From assembly GCA_014218235.1 (NCBI GenBank), contig CM024757.1:145031371-145095370 (forward strand): a stretch of DNA of 64,000 nucleotides, read 5' to 3'. This DNA is from Colocasia esculenta. Its lineage: Eukaryota; Streptophyta; Magnoliopsida; Alismatales; Araceae. This document shows positions 11,031 to 20,861 of this stretch, piece by piece. Numbering within the stretch: position 1 is the first letter of the stretch; each line of letters opens with the position of its first letter. The position numbers and the translations under genes are program-made. Below the pieces are notes generated by a model. That model saw only the letters and a program-made list of their open reading frames with translations, made no database searches and was not told the DNA's origin.

Positions 11031-11738
11031 TTAAATGATATCCATTTCCTCCTCAGATGATGACGATATATCTAATTCAGCCCCATCTTCATCATCATCT
11101 TCACATTCATCACTGGTATATTCCTCATCCTCATCATAATCTTCACATTCTATATCTGTTTCCCTTCCACTACTCCCTTTTATCTCATGTGGATCGACTT
11201 CTTCGACCTCATTTCCTTTAGACAAGCAAATTGGCTCTTCAGATTCGTCTACGCCAGTATGAGCTGTCAACTCTACATCTTCAACCAAATCTACTTCAAT
11301 GAATTTGGCGTTGTCCTCTTCAGGTGTCTGATCAGTCATGTCCAATTCATAATTAGAGAATAGTCTTGACTTAACTCTGCAAACTACCCACCAATCATTT
11401 CGTTCTTTGTTTGTAGATGATGGATAACTTGTATAGTACACCTGCTGGGCTTGTATGGCTAAAATGAATGGCTCATAAGTATTCAATTTTGACTTATGTT
11501 TAAGCTCGACAATCCCATGCGTTGTGTCATTTCGAATAGAATTCGGATCAAACGAATGACACTTGAACAAGAATATATGATTGTCTTGTCCTAGATATTG
11601 CAACTGTAAGATCTCCTCTATAATACCATAGTAGTCATATTCATTTTTATTGTATGTACTTCCTTTAACACATACGCCACTGTTCATGGTAGACTTACTC
11701 TGCCCATAGTCTTTTGTATGAAATTTATACCCATTCAT
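11031..11738 (-). CDS. CACTA TNP2 C-terminal part with DUF4216 domain and acidic tail
   Basis: A 235-codon open frame. Residues about 1-130 form a DUF4216 domain, seen as MNGYKFHTKDYG, GVCVKGSTYN, YYGIIEEILQLQY, FKCHSFDP and WWVVCRVKSR. The last about 80 residues are strongly acidic (runs of D and E, SSSSEEEMDII). DUF4216 is normally found at the C-terminal end of plant TNP2-type CACTA transposases, so this is probably the last exon of that gene rather than a gene of its own. Sequence just upstream in the same frame (IAQNYPRFI) also fits the domain, so the ATG at 11738 is an internal methionine. It is the only long piece of the D transposase without an obvious break. Confidence 0.8.
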   Translation of the reverse strand: MNGYKFHTKDYGQSKSTMNSGVCVKGSTYNKNEYDYYGIIEEILQLQYLGQDNHIFLFKCHSFDPNSIRNDTTHGIVELKHKSKLNTYEPFILAIQAQQVYYTSYPSSTNKERNDWWVVCRVKSRLFSNYELDMTDQTPEEDNAKFIEVDLVEDVELTAHTGVDESEEPICLSKGNEVEEVDPHEIKGSSGRETDIECEDYDEDEEYTSDECEDDDEDGAELDISSSSEEEMDII

Positions 11739-13356
11739 AATAAATCTAGGATAGTTCTGTGCAATTTTTGATGGGCCATAGGCTATCTGACGAACTCTTT
11801 CATCAGTAATTAAATCTTGTTCAACCTACGTATAGAGAAGACTAGTTAAAAATTGAACATAACTTATCTTTCGTACTCTTTGAGCATGTACACTTAGCGT
11901 TTTCTTAGCCATAAGGCCAATGACTTCTCTTGTTCTTTTTCAACCTCATAATCACTGAGATGTGGATTTCTTTAAATTATTTTTGAATCAAATTGTCTGC
12001 AATATGAATGGAAGACCACCTTCAATAGCTAGACTAAGGGCAAAGAAGTTATATACACAATAAATTGTGAGTTCAGCACTTACTCAACATAACACTCTAG
12101 CTCAGCACAATTTAATAGAATATATATCTCTGTGGTGCATAACTCTCTGTCATCCAGCATGCGAATTGAAGAACATCTGAATGCACATCTAGGATGATTA
12201 AATATAGAGAGTCGATCTGAACACACAGATTCCCCCCCCCCCCCCCCCCCATCATCATTACGTGGAGGTTGAGTACGACGAGTTTGTACGTCTGCTTCAA
12301 AGTACATCGAACAAAAGTTTGAGATTTCCTCCATAATGTATGCCTCAGCAATAAAACCCTCCACTTTTGCTTTATTTCAGACTTTCATTTTGAGGTCATG
12401 CATACACCTACATCAACAATGTACAAGACAAATGGGAAACATATCATACATAAGGTACAATTCTAAGAAGAAAAAAGTTAATATTCGCATATACCTCTCA
12501 AATGGATACATCCATCTATATTGTACTAGCCGTCCGACTTTAGCTTCATATGGTAGATGTATAAGTAAATGCTCCATCGAATCAAAGAATGTAGGTGGAA
12601 ATATCTTCTCCAACTTGCATACGATGGTGACCACATTCTGTTCGATAGTTTGCACATCCTCAAGCTTGAGTTCTGATGCACACAAAATCGTGAAAATTTG
12701 ACCGAGCTCAGACAATGCTCCCCATAGAGGCTTCGACAACATGTCACGAAATGCAATAGGTAGCAACCTTTGCATGAACACATGGCAGTCATGACTGTTC
12801 ATTCCATATATTTTTCTTTCACTAACGTTGACACAACAAGCAATATTAGACACATAACCATCAGGAAATCTCAACAGTTTCAGCCATTGACACACTTCCT
12901 TACTTGTCCTCCTCCAAGCACATAAACTACTTTTGGTTTAATTAATTTCCCATTTACTTCAACAAGTTCTAACTCTGGACATTTACAAAGCATGGACAAG
13001 TCTAAATGTGCATTCTCGTTGTCTTTTGTTTTACCTTTTATGTCCATAATGGTGTTGAACACATTATCAAAGACATTTTTCTCGATATGCATCACGTCTA
13101 GATTGTGCCGCACAAAAAGAGTCGACCAATAAGTAGCTCCAAGAAAATGCTTCTCTTCACCCAGTTGTGCTCCTTCCCAAAACCTGAAAGGTGTCGGGTA
13201 CTGCCCATCAGTTGTGTGATATCTGACAAATTTTCTACACGTGCTGCCATATGATGAGTGGACAACCTCTCGAATATAACTTCATATCGTTCCATTCTGT
13301 TTTTTAGGAATGCATCTTTTTATCTTCTAAAGGGTGATCAGCTGCTAAAAATGGTC
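11739..13356 (-). pseudogene. CACTA TNP2 transposase, 3' half of the catalytic region and DUF4218
   Basis: In minus-strand order: a segment with MERYEVIFERLSTHHMAARV, a shift of frame, then RHNLDVMHIEKNVFDNVFN (13113-13056), a hallmark of plant TNP2 transposases, then a 160-codon segment (12895-12413) ending in a DUF4218-like stretch with HLLIHLPYEAKVGRLVQYRW, then EGFIAEAYIMEEISNFCSMYF (12364 on). A run of 19 C residues on the plus strand (12232-12250) sits in the last block and gives a glycine run. Several frame changes separate the blocks; some may be introns, but the one near 13100 looks like an indel in conserved protein. The upstream half lies on the other side of element E at 26677. 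Confidence 0.85.
12232..12250 (+). repeat. Poly-C tract of 19 bases in the TNP2 pseudogene
   Basis: An unbroken run of C on the plus strand (G on the coding strand) inside the DUF4218-adjacent coding region, translating to glycines after R-N-D-D. Homopolymers of this length are unstable both in replication and in sequencing. Confidence 0.9.
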
Positions 13357-13361
13357 GATGG
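13357..13361. other. Target-site duplication of element E, left copy (GATGG)
   Basis: GATGG directly precedes the 5' LTR start TGATGACC at 13362 and recurs directly after the 3' LTR at 26672. Joining the flanks once restores the TNP2 reading frame around D-C-H, as expected for a clean Copia insertion with a 5-bp duplication. Confidence 0.95.
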
Positions 13362-13589
13362 TGATGACCAAACTGTCCCCATAATAAATATTTCATTTAT
13401 TTATATATTAATTTTGATGATTAACAAAATAATACTAATGGATTACTTGAGCCTTGAGAACAGGAAATAAAAGAAAATGAAAGCTCAAGACAATCAGGTA
13501 AGTCTCATCACTCATTTCTGTCCAAGTCTTTGTATCGACTTCTTTGATAAGCAGAACGATTTCCTCTTTGATCGACAATTCAAAACAAA

Positions 13590-14300
13590 TCGATATTGCA
13601 ACGATTTCTTTAGAACTCGCAACGACTCTCTAGTCGCAACGATTTCTTTAGACCTCGTAACGATTTCTTTAGAACTCGCAACGACTCTGTAGTCACAACG
13701 ATTTCTTTAGAACTCGCAACGACTCTCTAGTCGCAACGATTTCTTTAGACCTCGTAACGATTTCTTTAGAACTCGCAACGACTCTCTAGCCGTAACGATT
13801 TCTTTAGACCTCGTAACGATTTCTTTAGAGCTCGCAACGACTCTCTAGTCGCAACGATTTCTTTAGACCTCGTAACGATTTCTTTAGAACTCGCAACGAC
13901 TCTCTAGTCGCAATGATTTCTTTAGAACTCGCAACGACTCTCTAGTCGCAACGATTTCTTTAGACCTCGTAACGATTTCTTTAGAACTCGCAACGACTCT
14001 CTAGCCGTAACGATTTCTTTAGACCTCGTAACGATTTCTTTAGAACTCGCAACGACTCTCGTTCATAAAGATTTCTTTAGATCTCGTAACGATTTCTTTT
14101 AGAACTCGCAACGACTTTCGTTCATAACGATTTGTTAAGATTTCTTGTAACGATTTCTTTGAAACTCGTAACGACTTGATAGTCATAACGATTTCTTTTA
14201 CAGATTTTAACAACGCGTTCATAACGACTTGACTCATAACGATTTCATCGTTATAATTTGATAATGCTCTGTCATAACGATTTGTCTGTTATCGCATAAC
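13590..14300 (+). repeat. AACGATTT-cored tandem array in the 5' LTR of E
   Basis: Built from two 21-bp units (AACGATTTCTTTAGACCTCGT and a close variant ending AACTCGC) and a 17-bp unit (AACGACTCTCTAGTCGC), arranged in mixed order and becoming degenerate toward 14300. The 3' LTR carries the same array (about 24850-25530) with one 21+17 pair fewer. Confidence 0.85.
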
Positions 14301-14780
14301 GATTTCATAAGTTATGAAGGCATCGAGATTGTTTTATCGAATTTCTTGCTGTATCAGTATAATGTTTTTTTAATAGCGTTGAAAAGTCAAAGTCACATCT
14401 TGTATGTTGACTGCTACGCATTAAATGCTCTCTGATCGTATCTCCCATGCATGCAGACAATATCTTCCATTTCTATGCTACTCTGTCTATGTACTTTTTT
14501 AGACAGAAAGGAGCTTTGCTATATATTGCAATATCTGTTCTATCTTCACTAACAATCGACGGCAGTCTTAGCTGTCCTCTATTTATTGATGATATGCTTA
14601 CAGATATCTGACAAGACTCATTTGTACAACGTTGGACACAAGATACAAAGTTCTATGACATTTCTTTGGCGTGTACAAAAGGATAAAAGACTGACGAGCA
14701 GAAGCTTCCTCAGTGACCAGTCTAACGTACACCAGGATAAGAGACAACGGACACTTCAACGTTCGAATTTGAATCAGTAG

Positions 14781-14790
14781 TTTAAATAGA
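14781..14790 (+). promoter_or_regulatory. TATA-like box of the 5' LTR of E
   Basis: TTTAAATAGA, followed by AGACTCAAGAC. It lies about 270 bp upstream of the hairpin block. The same bases occur in the 3' LTR at 26004-26013. Plausible core promoter; the start site is unknown. Confidence 0.45.
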
Positions 14791-15237
14791 AGACTCAAGA
14801 CAGAGAAGAAAGACGGTTAGTAGAAAGTGAACAACGCTTGAATTGAAAAAGCAAGAAATTCATCTCTTCGAGTCTTCAGAAGAAAAACAAGAGCGAAGCT
14901 TCCACTCCAACCTTGTTCTTAGCTCTTAGCTCTCTGTGATCAAAAAGAGTTTTTGTTTGTGAGAGCTTGTGTAGTCCTTGGAGAGAAAATCTTGTTAAAT
15001 CTCCTTCTCTCCCGGGCCTTGATAGCTTCAGTGTGTAGCTGGTCAAGCTAAAGTCTGAAGCCTGTTTCCACACCTTTTCTTCTTTGGTTGTGTTCCCTTC
15101 TGGACGAAGGAAGACCGGTGGTATCCAGGGTGGTTGTTTTTCCCTTCAGGTTGAAGGAAGACCAGTTGAGGCTGGGTGTAAGGATCCTTAAGGGGGATTG
15201 TACCCTTGGTAGTAAAATCCTGAGGTATTGCTCAGGG

Positions 15238-15337
15238 NNNNNNNNNNNNNNNNNNNNNNNNNNNNNNNNNNNNNNNNNNNNNNNNNNNNNNNNNNNNNNN
15301 NNNNNNNNNNNNNNNNNNNNNNNNNNNNNNNNNNNNN
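15238..15337. other. Assembly gap of 100 N inside the 5' LTR of E
   Basis: The gap separates GCTCAGGG from ACTGGACGTAGG. In the 3' LTR these two words are directly adjacent (26453-26464). The gap is probably a placeholder with no missing sequence. Protein frames crossing it have no meaning. Confidence 0.95.
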
Positions 15338-15550
15338 ACTGGACGTAGGTCTCCTGTGGAGAGGAGTTCCGAACCAGGATAAAATTCTTGTGTCTTGTGG
15401 ATGTGCTTTTGTGTGATTGTTGTCTTATTTGCTCTAACTCTAACCTTGTTATTAAGTTGTGCAATCCTTTCAGTAAACAGGTTTTAATCAGAGATCGAAA
15501 TTTTGATAACCCATTCACCCCCCCTCTGGGCTAGCTAGCTGGGCAACAAG

Positions 15551-15562
15551 TGGTATCAGAGC
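15551..15562 (+). other. Primer binding site of element E
   Basis: TGGTATCAGAGC, complementary to the 3' end of plant initiator-Met tRNA, two bases after the LTR end. It primes minus-strand cDNA synthesis in Copia elements. Confidence 0.9.
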
Positions 15563-15612
15563 CCGTCTCTTCGACAAAGAAGAAGATCCAACGATCTGAA
15601 GAGCAAAGATCA

Positions 15613-16698
15613 ATGGCAGCTCAAAGCAACTTCGAAGGTCAGTCAGTCAACAGGCCTCCCTTGTTCGATGGAGAAGACTACACCTATTGGAAGACTAGAA
15701 TGGAATATTTTCTACAAGGTCATGATTACACAATCTGGTCCATTGTATAAGAATGTGATCTTTTGGTCACAAACGCTAAGGCTCAGTGGACAGATGATGA
15801 CAGAAAAAGAATATCCTTAACTGCAAAGCCAAGAGCATATTATGCTGTGCCCTAAGCAAGAAAGAATTCAATAGAGTCTCAGCCTGCAAATCCGCAATGG
15901 AGATGTGGGAAAAGCTCAGAATTACCTATGAAGGGACAGACAAAGTAAAGAGACAAGAATAGATATTCTAGTAGCTCAATATGAAAGATTCCAGATGCAG
16001 TCAGGTGAATCAATAACTCAGATGTTCAGCAGATTCACAGACATTACAAATGGATTAGCTGGTTTGGGAAAGGTTTATAATGTACCAGATATGGTTAGAA
16101 AAGTCCTCAGATCTCTACCATCTTCATGGACTCCAAAGGTAACAGCTATTGAAGAAGCCAATGATTTAAAATTAATGTCATTGGAAAAGCTAATAGGATC
16201 TCTCATGGCTCACGAGATAAACATGGAGAGATTAGGAGAATCCTCCAGCAGAAGGAAACAATCAAATGCTCTCAAAGCAAGTGAAGACAACTCAGAAGAA
16301 TCTTTGGATAATAGTGAGAGTAGTAAAGACAGTGATGATGAAGAAGCCATGCTGTCTCGAAGACTTCAAAGGATTCTAGCAAAGAAAAAGAAGTATCAGT
16401 CAGGAAGAATTTTTTTAAGAAAAACAAAGACTTCAGAAAACCAGAAGTAAAGGATCAAAAGAAAGGAGAAGTGATCTGTTATGAATGCAAGAAGCCTGGA
16501 CACATCAAGGCAGATTGTCCCATGATCAAGAAGAATGATCACAAGAAGAAGGACAACTTCAGAAGATTTAAGAAGTACAAAAAGAAGCAATGGCAGCTGC
16601 TTAGGAAAATAGCAGTGACTCAGATAGTGAGTCAAGCTCGAGCAGTGAAGGAGAAGAAGCAAACTTGGCCCTCATGGCCAACACCGAAGATAAGGTAA
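15613..16698 (+). pseudogene. Element E gag, first part with CCHC zinc knuckle; broken frame
   Basis: Starts at ATG 15613 with the usual Copia gag opening (NRPPLFDGEDYTYWKTRMEYF). A TAA stops it after 46 codons (15748). The protein then continues in other frames through MWEKLRITYEGTDKVK to a frame at 15995-16450 with FTDITNGLAGLG, LRSLPSSWTPKVTAIEEA and SLMAHEINM, typical of the UBN2-type gag of Sireviruses. A separate frame carries a zinc knuckle CYECKKPGHIKADC (CX2CX4HX4C, 16471 on). Lysine and serine/aspartate-rich stretches flank the knuckle. At least three frame breaks make this gag non-functional unless sequence errors are involved. Confidence 0.9.
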
Positions 16699-17421
16699 CT
16701 TCTGACTCTTCTTTTGATTCATGCAATGAGTCAGATTCCGATAACCTAGAAAGTGCTTTTAATGAACTCTATGAAAATATAAAGAAGTATCTAAATTACT
16801 TAAAAATAGTAAGAAAAATTTAGTCTGTTTAGAAAATACAAACTCAGACCTAAAAACAGAAAATGAAGAACTTGAAAAACAATTAACTGAACAGAAAAGG
16901 AGAAATGAATTATTGTGTGAAGATTTAAAAGAGAAAATAAGAAAATAAATCATTTAGAAAAACAAGAAGACTTAATGGACTTAAAACAGAAATAGAAAGA
17001 TTAAATAAAGAAAATGAACATTTAACAAGCACAATAAACAAGTTCACAAACAATAAACCTCTTCTAATGATGAATGGAGCTAAAAGATCAACTAGAAAGA
17101 AATATGGTTTTGGATATACTCCCTCAGAAAATGAAGAAACAAAAGTCTTTCCGAAAACTTATCCAACTCCTAAATTTATATCTGAAAAGAATAAAGAACA
17201 TAAAAAATTTAAACACACCCCAGTTGAAACAGTAACTAGAATAACCTGTTGTACTCACTGTAATAGACTTGGACATAACAAAGAAACCTGTCCTAACAAG
17301 AACAAAAAATGGATAATTAAAGGAAAAGACAATGATACTAACCCATCAGGACCCAAAGAACTTGGGTACCTAAAATTTAGTGTTTTAATTTCAGGGAAAG
17401 TTAAGAGCATCCAAATGGTAT
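16699..17421 (+). pseudogene. Element E gag C-terminal coiled-coil region and second zinc knuckle
   Basis: 16700-17060 encodes a Glu/Lys/Asn-rich segment (ENEELEKQLTEQKRRNE and similar heptads) split by frame changes, expected for the long coiled-coil gag tail of Sireviruses. The 17067 frame then has CTHCNRLGHNKETC, a second CCHC knuckle, and runs up to the protease. A frame change of one base is needed to pass from this frame to the protease frame near 17421. Both knuckles would bind RNA in the particle (family knowledge). Confidence 0.75.
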
Positions 17422-20400
17422 TTGGACAGTGGATGCTCGAGGCACATGTCAGGCAATAAGAAGTTTTTTGTTGATCTCCAAGCTGAAGAAGGTACAGTCA
17501 CATATGGAGATAATGGAAAAGGAGTTGTAATAGGAAGTGGATCCATGAACATCAAAGGAAAATCAGTGATTGAAGATGTGATGCTGGTCAAAGGGTTAAA
17601 GCATAATCTCATAAGCATCAGCCAGTTGTGTGACAAAGGTCATCAGATTCAGTTCCAAGAATCAAAGTGCAGTATATTAAAGGATGGAGCAGTCATTTTT
17701 GAAGCCTATAGAGAAAGAAATCTGTATGTACTCTATCTAGAAGAACTCAAGGATCAAGATGTGTGTTTGGCAGCTAATAAAGATCAATCAACAGAGCTGT
17801 GGCACAGAAGATTGGGCCACTGCAGCTTGGACGGTTTGAATAAGCTTAGAAAAAGGAAGCTAGTTGAAGGATTGCCAAAGGTCAATTCTAGCTTGGACAG
17901 TATTTGCAAACCTTGTGCAAGAGGAAAGCACACCAAGAGCTCCTTCAAATCAAAGACTGTAGTAACCACCTCAAAGCCCTTAGAACTACTTCACATGGAT
18001 CTATTTGGGCCAATGAGGACTACCAGTTTGGGAGGAAAGAATTTTGGATTTGTAATAGTTGATGATTATTCAAGATTCACTTGGGTATCCTTTCTAGAGC
18101 ACAAAGATGACACATTTGATAATTTTGTCAGCTTCAGTAAGAAGGTTCAGAAAGATCAGAAATTCACAATTGTCTCTATCCGATCAGATCATGGTGGTGA
18201 GTTTCAGAATGAAAAGTTTATAAAGTTCTGTGATGATCAAGGAATTGAGCACAACTTCTCAGCTCCAAGGACACCTCAACAGAATGGAATTGCTGAGAGG
18301 AAAAATAGAACTCTTTTGGATATGGCAAGAACCATGTTGTCAGAATATGATTTGCCAAGATACTTCTGGGCCGAAGCTATCAACACTGCATGTTATATCA
18401 TTAATAGAGTGATGATCAGGCCAATTCTGAAGAAGACTGCTTATGAACTCTACAAAGGAAAAAAGCCAAAGATCAGCCATTTCAGAATATTTGGATGTCC
18501 TTGCTTCATCCACAACAATGGAAAAAGGGACATTGGTAAGTTGGATGCCAAATCAGATGAAGGCATCTTTATGGGGTACTCTTCTAAACCCAAAGGCTAT
18601 AGAGTTTTCAATAAACGTTCCTTATTAATTGAACAATCTGTACATGTTATTTTTGATGAATCTAACCCTTCCTTGAAAAAGGAAGAAATTAGTGACATTG
18701 ATGATGCAGATGACTTGTCTGAAAAATTAAAGAATACCTCAATTAAGGACAAGGATGATCCTCCTCTGGAAGAACTGCAGCAAACTGAAATTCAACATGA
18801 AAATCTTCCAAAAGAATGGAGACATCAGAAAGATCACCCTCCTGAAAACATTATTGGTGATCCATCTGTAGGGGTAAGAACAAGAGGTAATGTAATTCCT
18901 TGTGATTATTTAGCCTTTGTTTCTCAAATAGAGCCTAAGACAGTCAATGAAGCTTTATCTGATGAATCTTGGATATTAGCCATGCAAGATGAACTAAATC
19001 AGTTCAAGAGAAACCAAGTATGGTCACTTGTTCCTAGACCATCCAATCATTTAGTTATTGGCACCAAGTGGGTGTTCAGAAATAAACTGGATGAGTCTGG
19101 AATAATCTTAAGGAACAAGGCCAGATTGGTAGCTCAAGGCTACTCTCAAGAGGAAGGCATAGATTTCGATGAAACCTATGCACCTGTAGCTAGACTTGAG
19201 GCTATTAGGATTTTACTTGCTTATGCATCTGCATTTGATTTAAAACTATTTCAAATGGATGTCAAATCAGCCTTTTTAAATGGTTTTATCAAGGAGGAAG
19301 TTTATGTTGAACAACCTCCAGGCTTTGATGATACCGAATTTCCAAATCATGTATTTAAACTTCATAAGGCTTTATATGGATTAAAGCAAGCACCTAGAGC
19401 CTGGTATGAGAGGCTCAGTACTTTCTTATTAGATCATGGTTTCACTAGAGGTAAAGTAGATAGTACATTATTTATAAAATCTAAGGTTAAAAATATACTT
19501 CTTGTGCAAATATATGTAGATGATATCATTTTTGGATCTACTGATGAATCTCTTTGCAAGTACTTTGAAAAGCTTATGCAGGGAGAATTCGAAATGAGCT
19601 TGATGGGGGAGCTAAGCTACTTCCTTGGATTGCAAATTAAGCAAGGGAAGGATGGCACTCATATCTGTCAAGCCAAGTACACTAAAGAGCTGTTAAAGAA
19701 ATTTGGATTTGAAGGTGCAAAGCCATTATCAACTCCAATGAGCACATCAATCAGAATGGACAGTGATCAAAAAGGTAAAAAGGTAGATCAAAAGAATTAT
19801 CGAGGTATGATAGGATCATTACTTTACTTAACTGCAAGCAGACCAGATATTTTGTTTAGTGTATGCATGTGTGCTAGATATCAGGCAGACCCTAGAGAGT
19901 CTCATTTAATTTCAGTAAAAAGAATATTTAGATATCTGGCTAGAACTCATGATTTAGGTCTCTGGTATCCTAGATCTTGTAAAATAGAATTAGTAGGATA
20001 TTCAGATGCTGATTATGCTGGATGCAAAGTAGATAGAAAAAGCACCAGTGGTTCTTGTCAGTTTCTTGCAGGATGTTTAATATCATGGTCATCCAAGAAA
20101 CAAAATTCAGTAGCTTTATCAACAGCTGAGGCAGAATATGTTGCTGCTGGAAGTTGCTGTACACAACTTCTTTGGATAAAGCAACAACTTGAGGATTTCG
20201 GAATTCACATCAAATCAATTCCACTATTGTGTGATAATACAAGTGCCATCAACCTCACCAAAAATCCAGTTCAGCACTCAAGGACTAAGCACATTGAGGT
20301 AAGATATCATTTTATTCGAGACCACGTAGCTAGTGGTAATTTAGAAATTTCTTTCATAGATACAAATGGTCAATTAGCAGACATCTTCACAAAAGCCCTA

Positions 20401-20454
20401 CCTGAAGAGAGATTCACATCTCTTAGAAGGGAATTAGGGATGTGCAATGTGTGA
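17422..20454 (+). CDS. Element E pol: protease, integrase, reverse transcriptase and RNase H (Copia)
   Basis: An open frame of about 1010 codons ending in TGA at 20452. The first codon in the open frame is TTG, so it is not a true start; the protein is normally made as gag-pol. Aspartic protease active site DSGCSRHM lies at residues 2-9. The pre-integrase zinc motif begins WHRRLGH (about 126) with CKPCARGKH further on. The integrase core has HMDLFGP (191), VDDYSRFTW (213), SDHGGEF (255) and PQQNGIAERKNR (about 285), so the D, D and E residues are present. RT has QMDVKSAFLNG (611) and catalytic YVDDIIFGS (698). RNase H has SDADYAG (860), STAEAEYVA and the DN motif near 937. All key residues are present, so the pol product could be active if expressed, though the element's gag is broken. 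Confidence 0.95.
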   Translation: MDSGCSRHMSGNKKFFVDLQAEEGTVTYGDNGKGVVIGSGSMNIKGKSVIEDVMLVKGLKHNLISISQLCDKGHQIQFQESKCSILKDGAVIFEAYRERNLYVLYLEELKDQDVCLAANKDQSTELWHRRLGHCSLDGLNKLRKRKLVEGLPKVNSSLDSICKPCARGKHTKSSFKSKTVVTTSKPLELLHMDLFGPMRTTSLGGKNFGFVIVDDYSRFTWVSFLEHKDDTFDNFVSFSKKVQKDQKFTIVSIRSDHGGEFQNEKFIKFCDDQGIEHNFSAPRTPQQNGIAERKNRTLLDMARTMLSEYDLPRYFWAEAINTACYIINRVMIRPILKKTAYELYKGKKPKISHFRIFGCPCFIHNNGKRDIGKLDAKSDEGIFMGYSSKPKGYRVFNKRSLLIEQSVHVIFDESNPSLKKEEISDIDDADDLSEKLKNTSIKDKDDPPLEELQQTEIQHENLPKEWRHQKDHPPENIIGDPSVGVRTRGNVIPCDYLAFVSQIEPKTVNEALSDESWILAMQDELNQFKRNQVWSLVPRPSNHLVIGTKWVFRNKLDESGIILRNKARLVAQGYSQEEGIDFDETYAPVARLEAIRILLAYASAFDLKLFQMDVKSAFLNGFIKEEVYVEQPPGFDDTEFPNHVFKLHKALYGLKQAPRAWYERLSTFLLDHGFTRGKVDSTLFIKSKVKNILLVQIYVDDIIFGSTDESLCKYFEKLMQGEFEMSLMGELSYFLGLQIKQGKDGTHICQAKYTKELLKKFGFEGAKPLSTPMSTSIRMDSDQKGKKVDQKNYRGMIGSLLYLTASRPDILFSVCMCARYQADPRESHLISVKRIFRYLARTHDLGLWYPRSCKIELVGYSDADYAGCKVDRKSTSGSCQFLAGCLISWSSKKQNSVALSTAEAEYVAAGSCCTQLLWIKQQLEDFGIHIKSIPLLCDNTSAINLTKNPVQHSRTKHIEVRYHFIRDHVASGNLEISFIDTNGQLADIFTKALPEERFTSLRRELGMCNV

Positions 20455-20861
20455 AAAGATCTCTGTAATTTTATTGGCATAAATTTTTTTTTTCAGATAG
20501 AAATGAAATTTTCCTTCTTTAACAATGAGCAAAATTCAGTTTGTCTACATTCCTTGACCGCTATCGTAGTAAAGGCTGTTTGACCCGTCAAACGATTTTG
20601 TCGTTTTCTGGCTTTACTGCCTCTGGCGCTTCACTTTTCGATAAAATAGTAATAAATTATTCAAATCGTTCTGAGAACGACTCGTCTTCTACCTTTACCC
20701 TTTTATCCTCTATCCGTTCACCCAAAGCCGATGCCCTAACGATTTTGGGAACGACTCTCTGCAACTTTCGAAGCTTTCTCCTCTTCCCGCGAAGAATCCC
20801 TTCGAAAGCTTCCACCTCTTCCGTCATTTCCCTTCACCAGAATCTCCTTCTCCTCTAACCC
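20455..20861 (+). other. Spacer between pol and third ORF of E
   Basis: About 400 bp without a convincing gene. It contains several copies of the words found in the LTR array: AACGATTTTGTCG near 20594, TCGTTCTGAGAACGACTCG near 20667 and AACGATTTTGGGAACGACTC near 20737. Confidence 0.6.

Larger units (their letters stand above)
13362..15548 (+). repeat. 5' LTR of element E
   Basis: Starts TGATGACCAAACTGTCCCC and ends CTGGGCAACA. It contains a tandem array of AACGATTT-cored repeats (13590-14300), a TATA-like TTTAAATAGA, two CCCTTC...GAAGGAAG hairpins and a poly-C stretch just before the end. The apparent length (2187) includes the 100-N gap and one repeat unit more than the 3' copy. Confidence 0.95.

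Noticed and set aside
13590..14300. Regularly spaced short repeats resembling a CRISPR array
   Set aside because: The units are adjacent tandem repeats inside a plant LTR with no unique spacers.
15048..15518. ORFs on both strands spanning the N gap
   Set aside because: They contain undefined residues from the gap and lie in an LTR.
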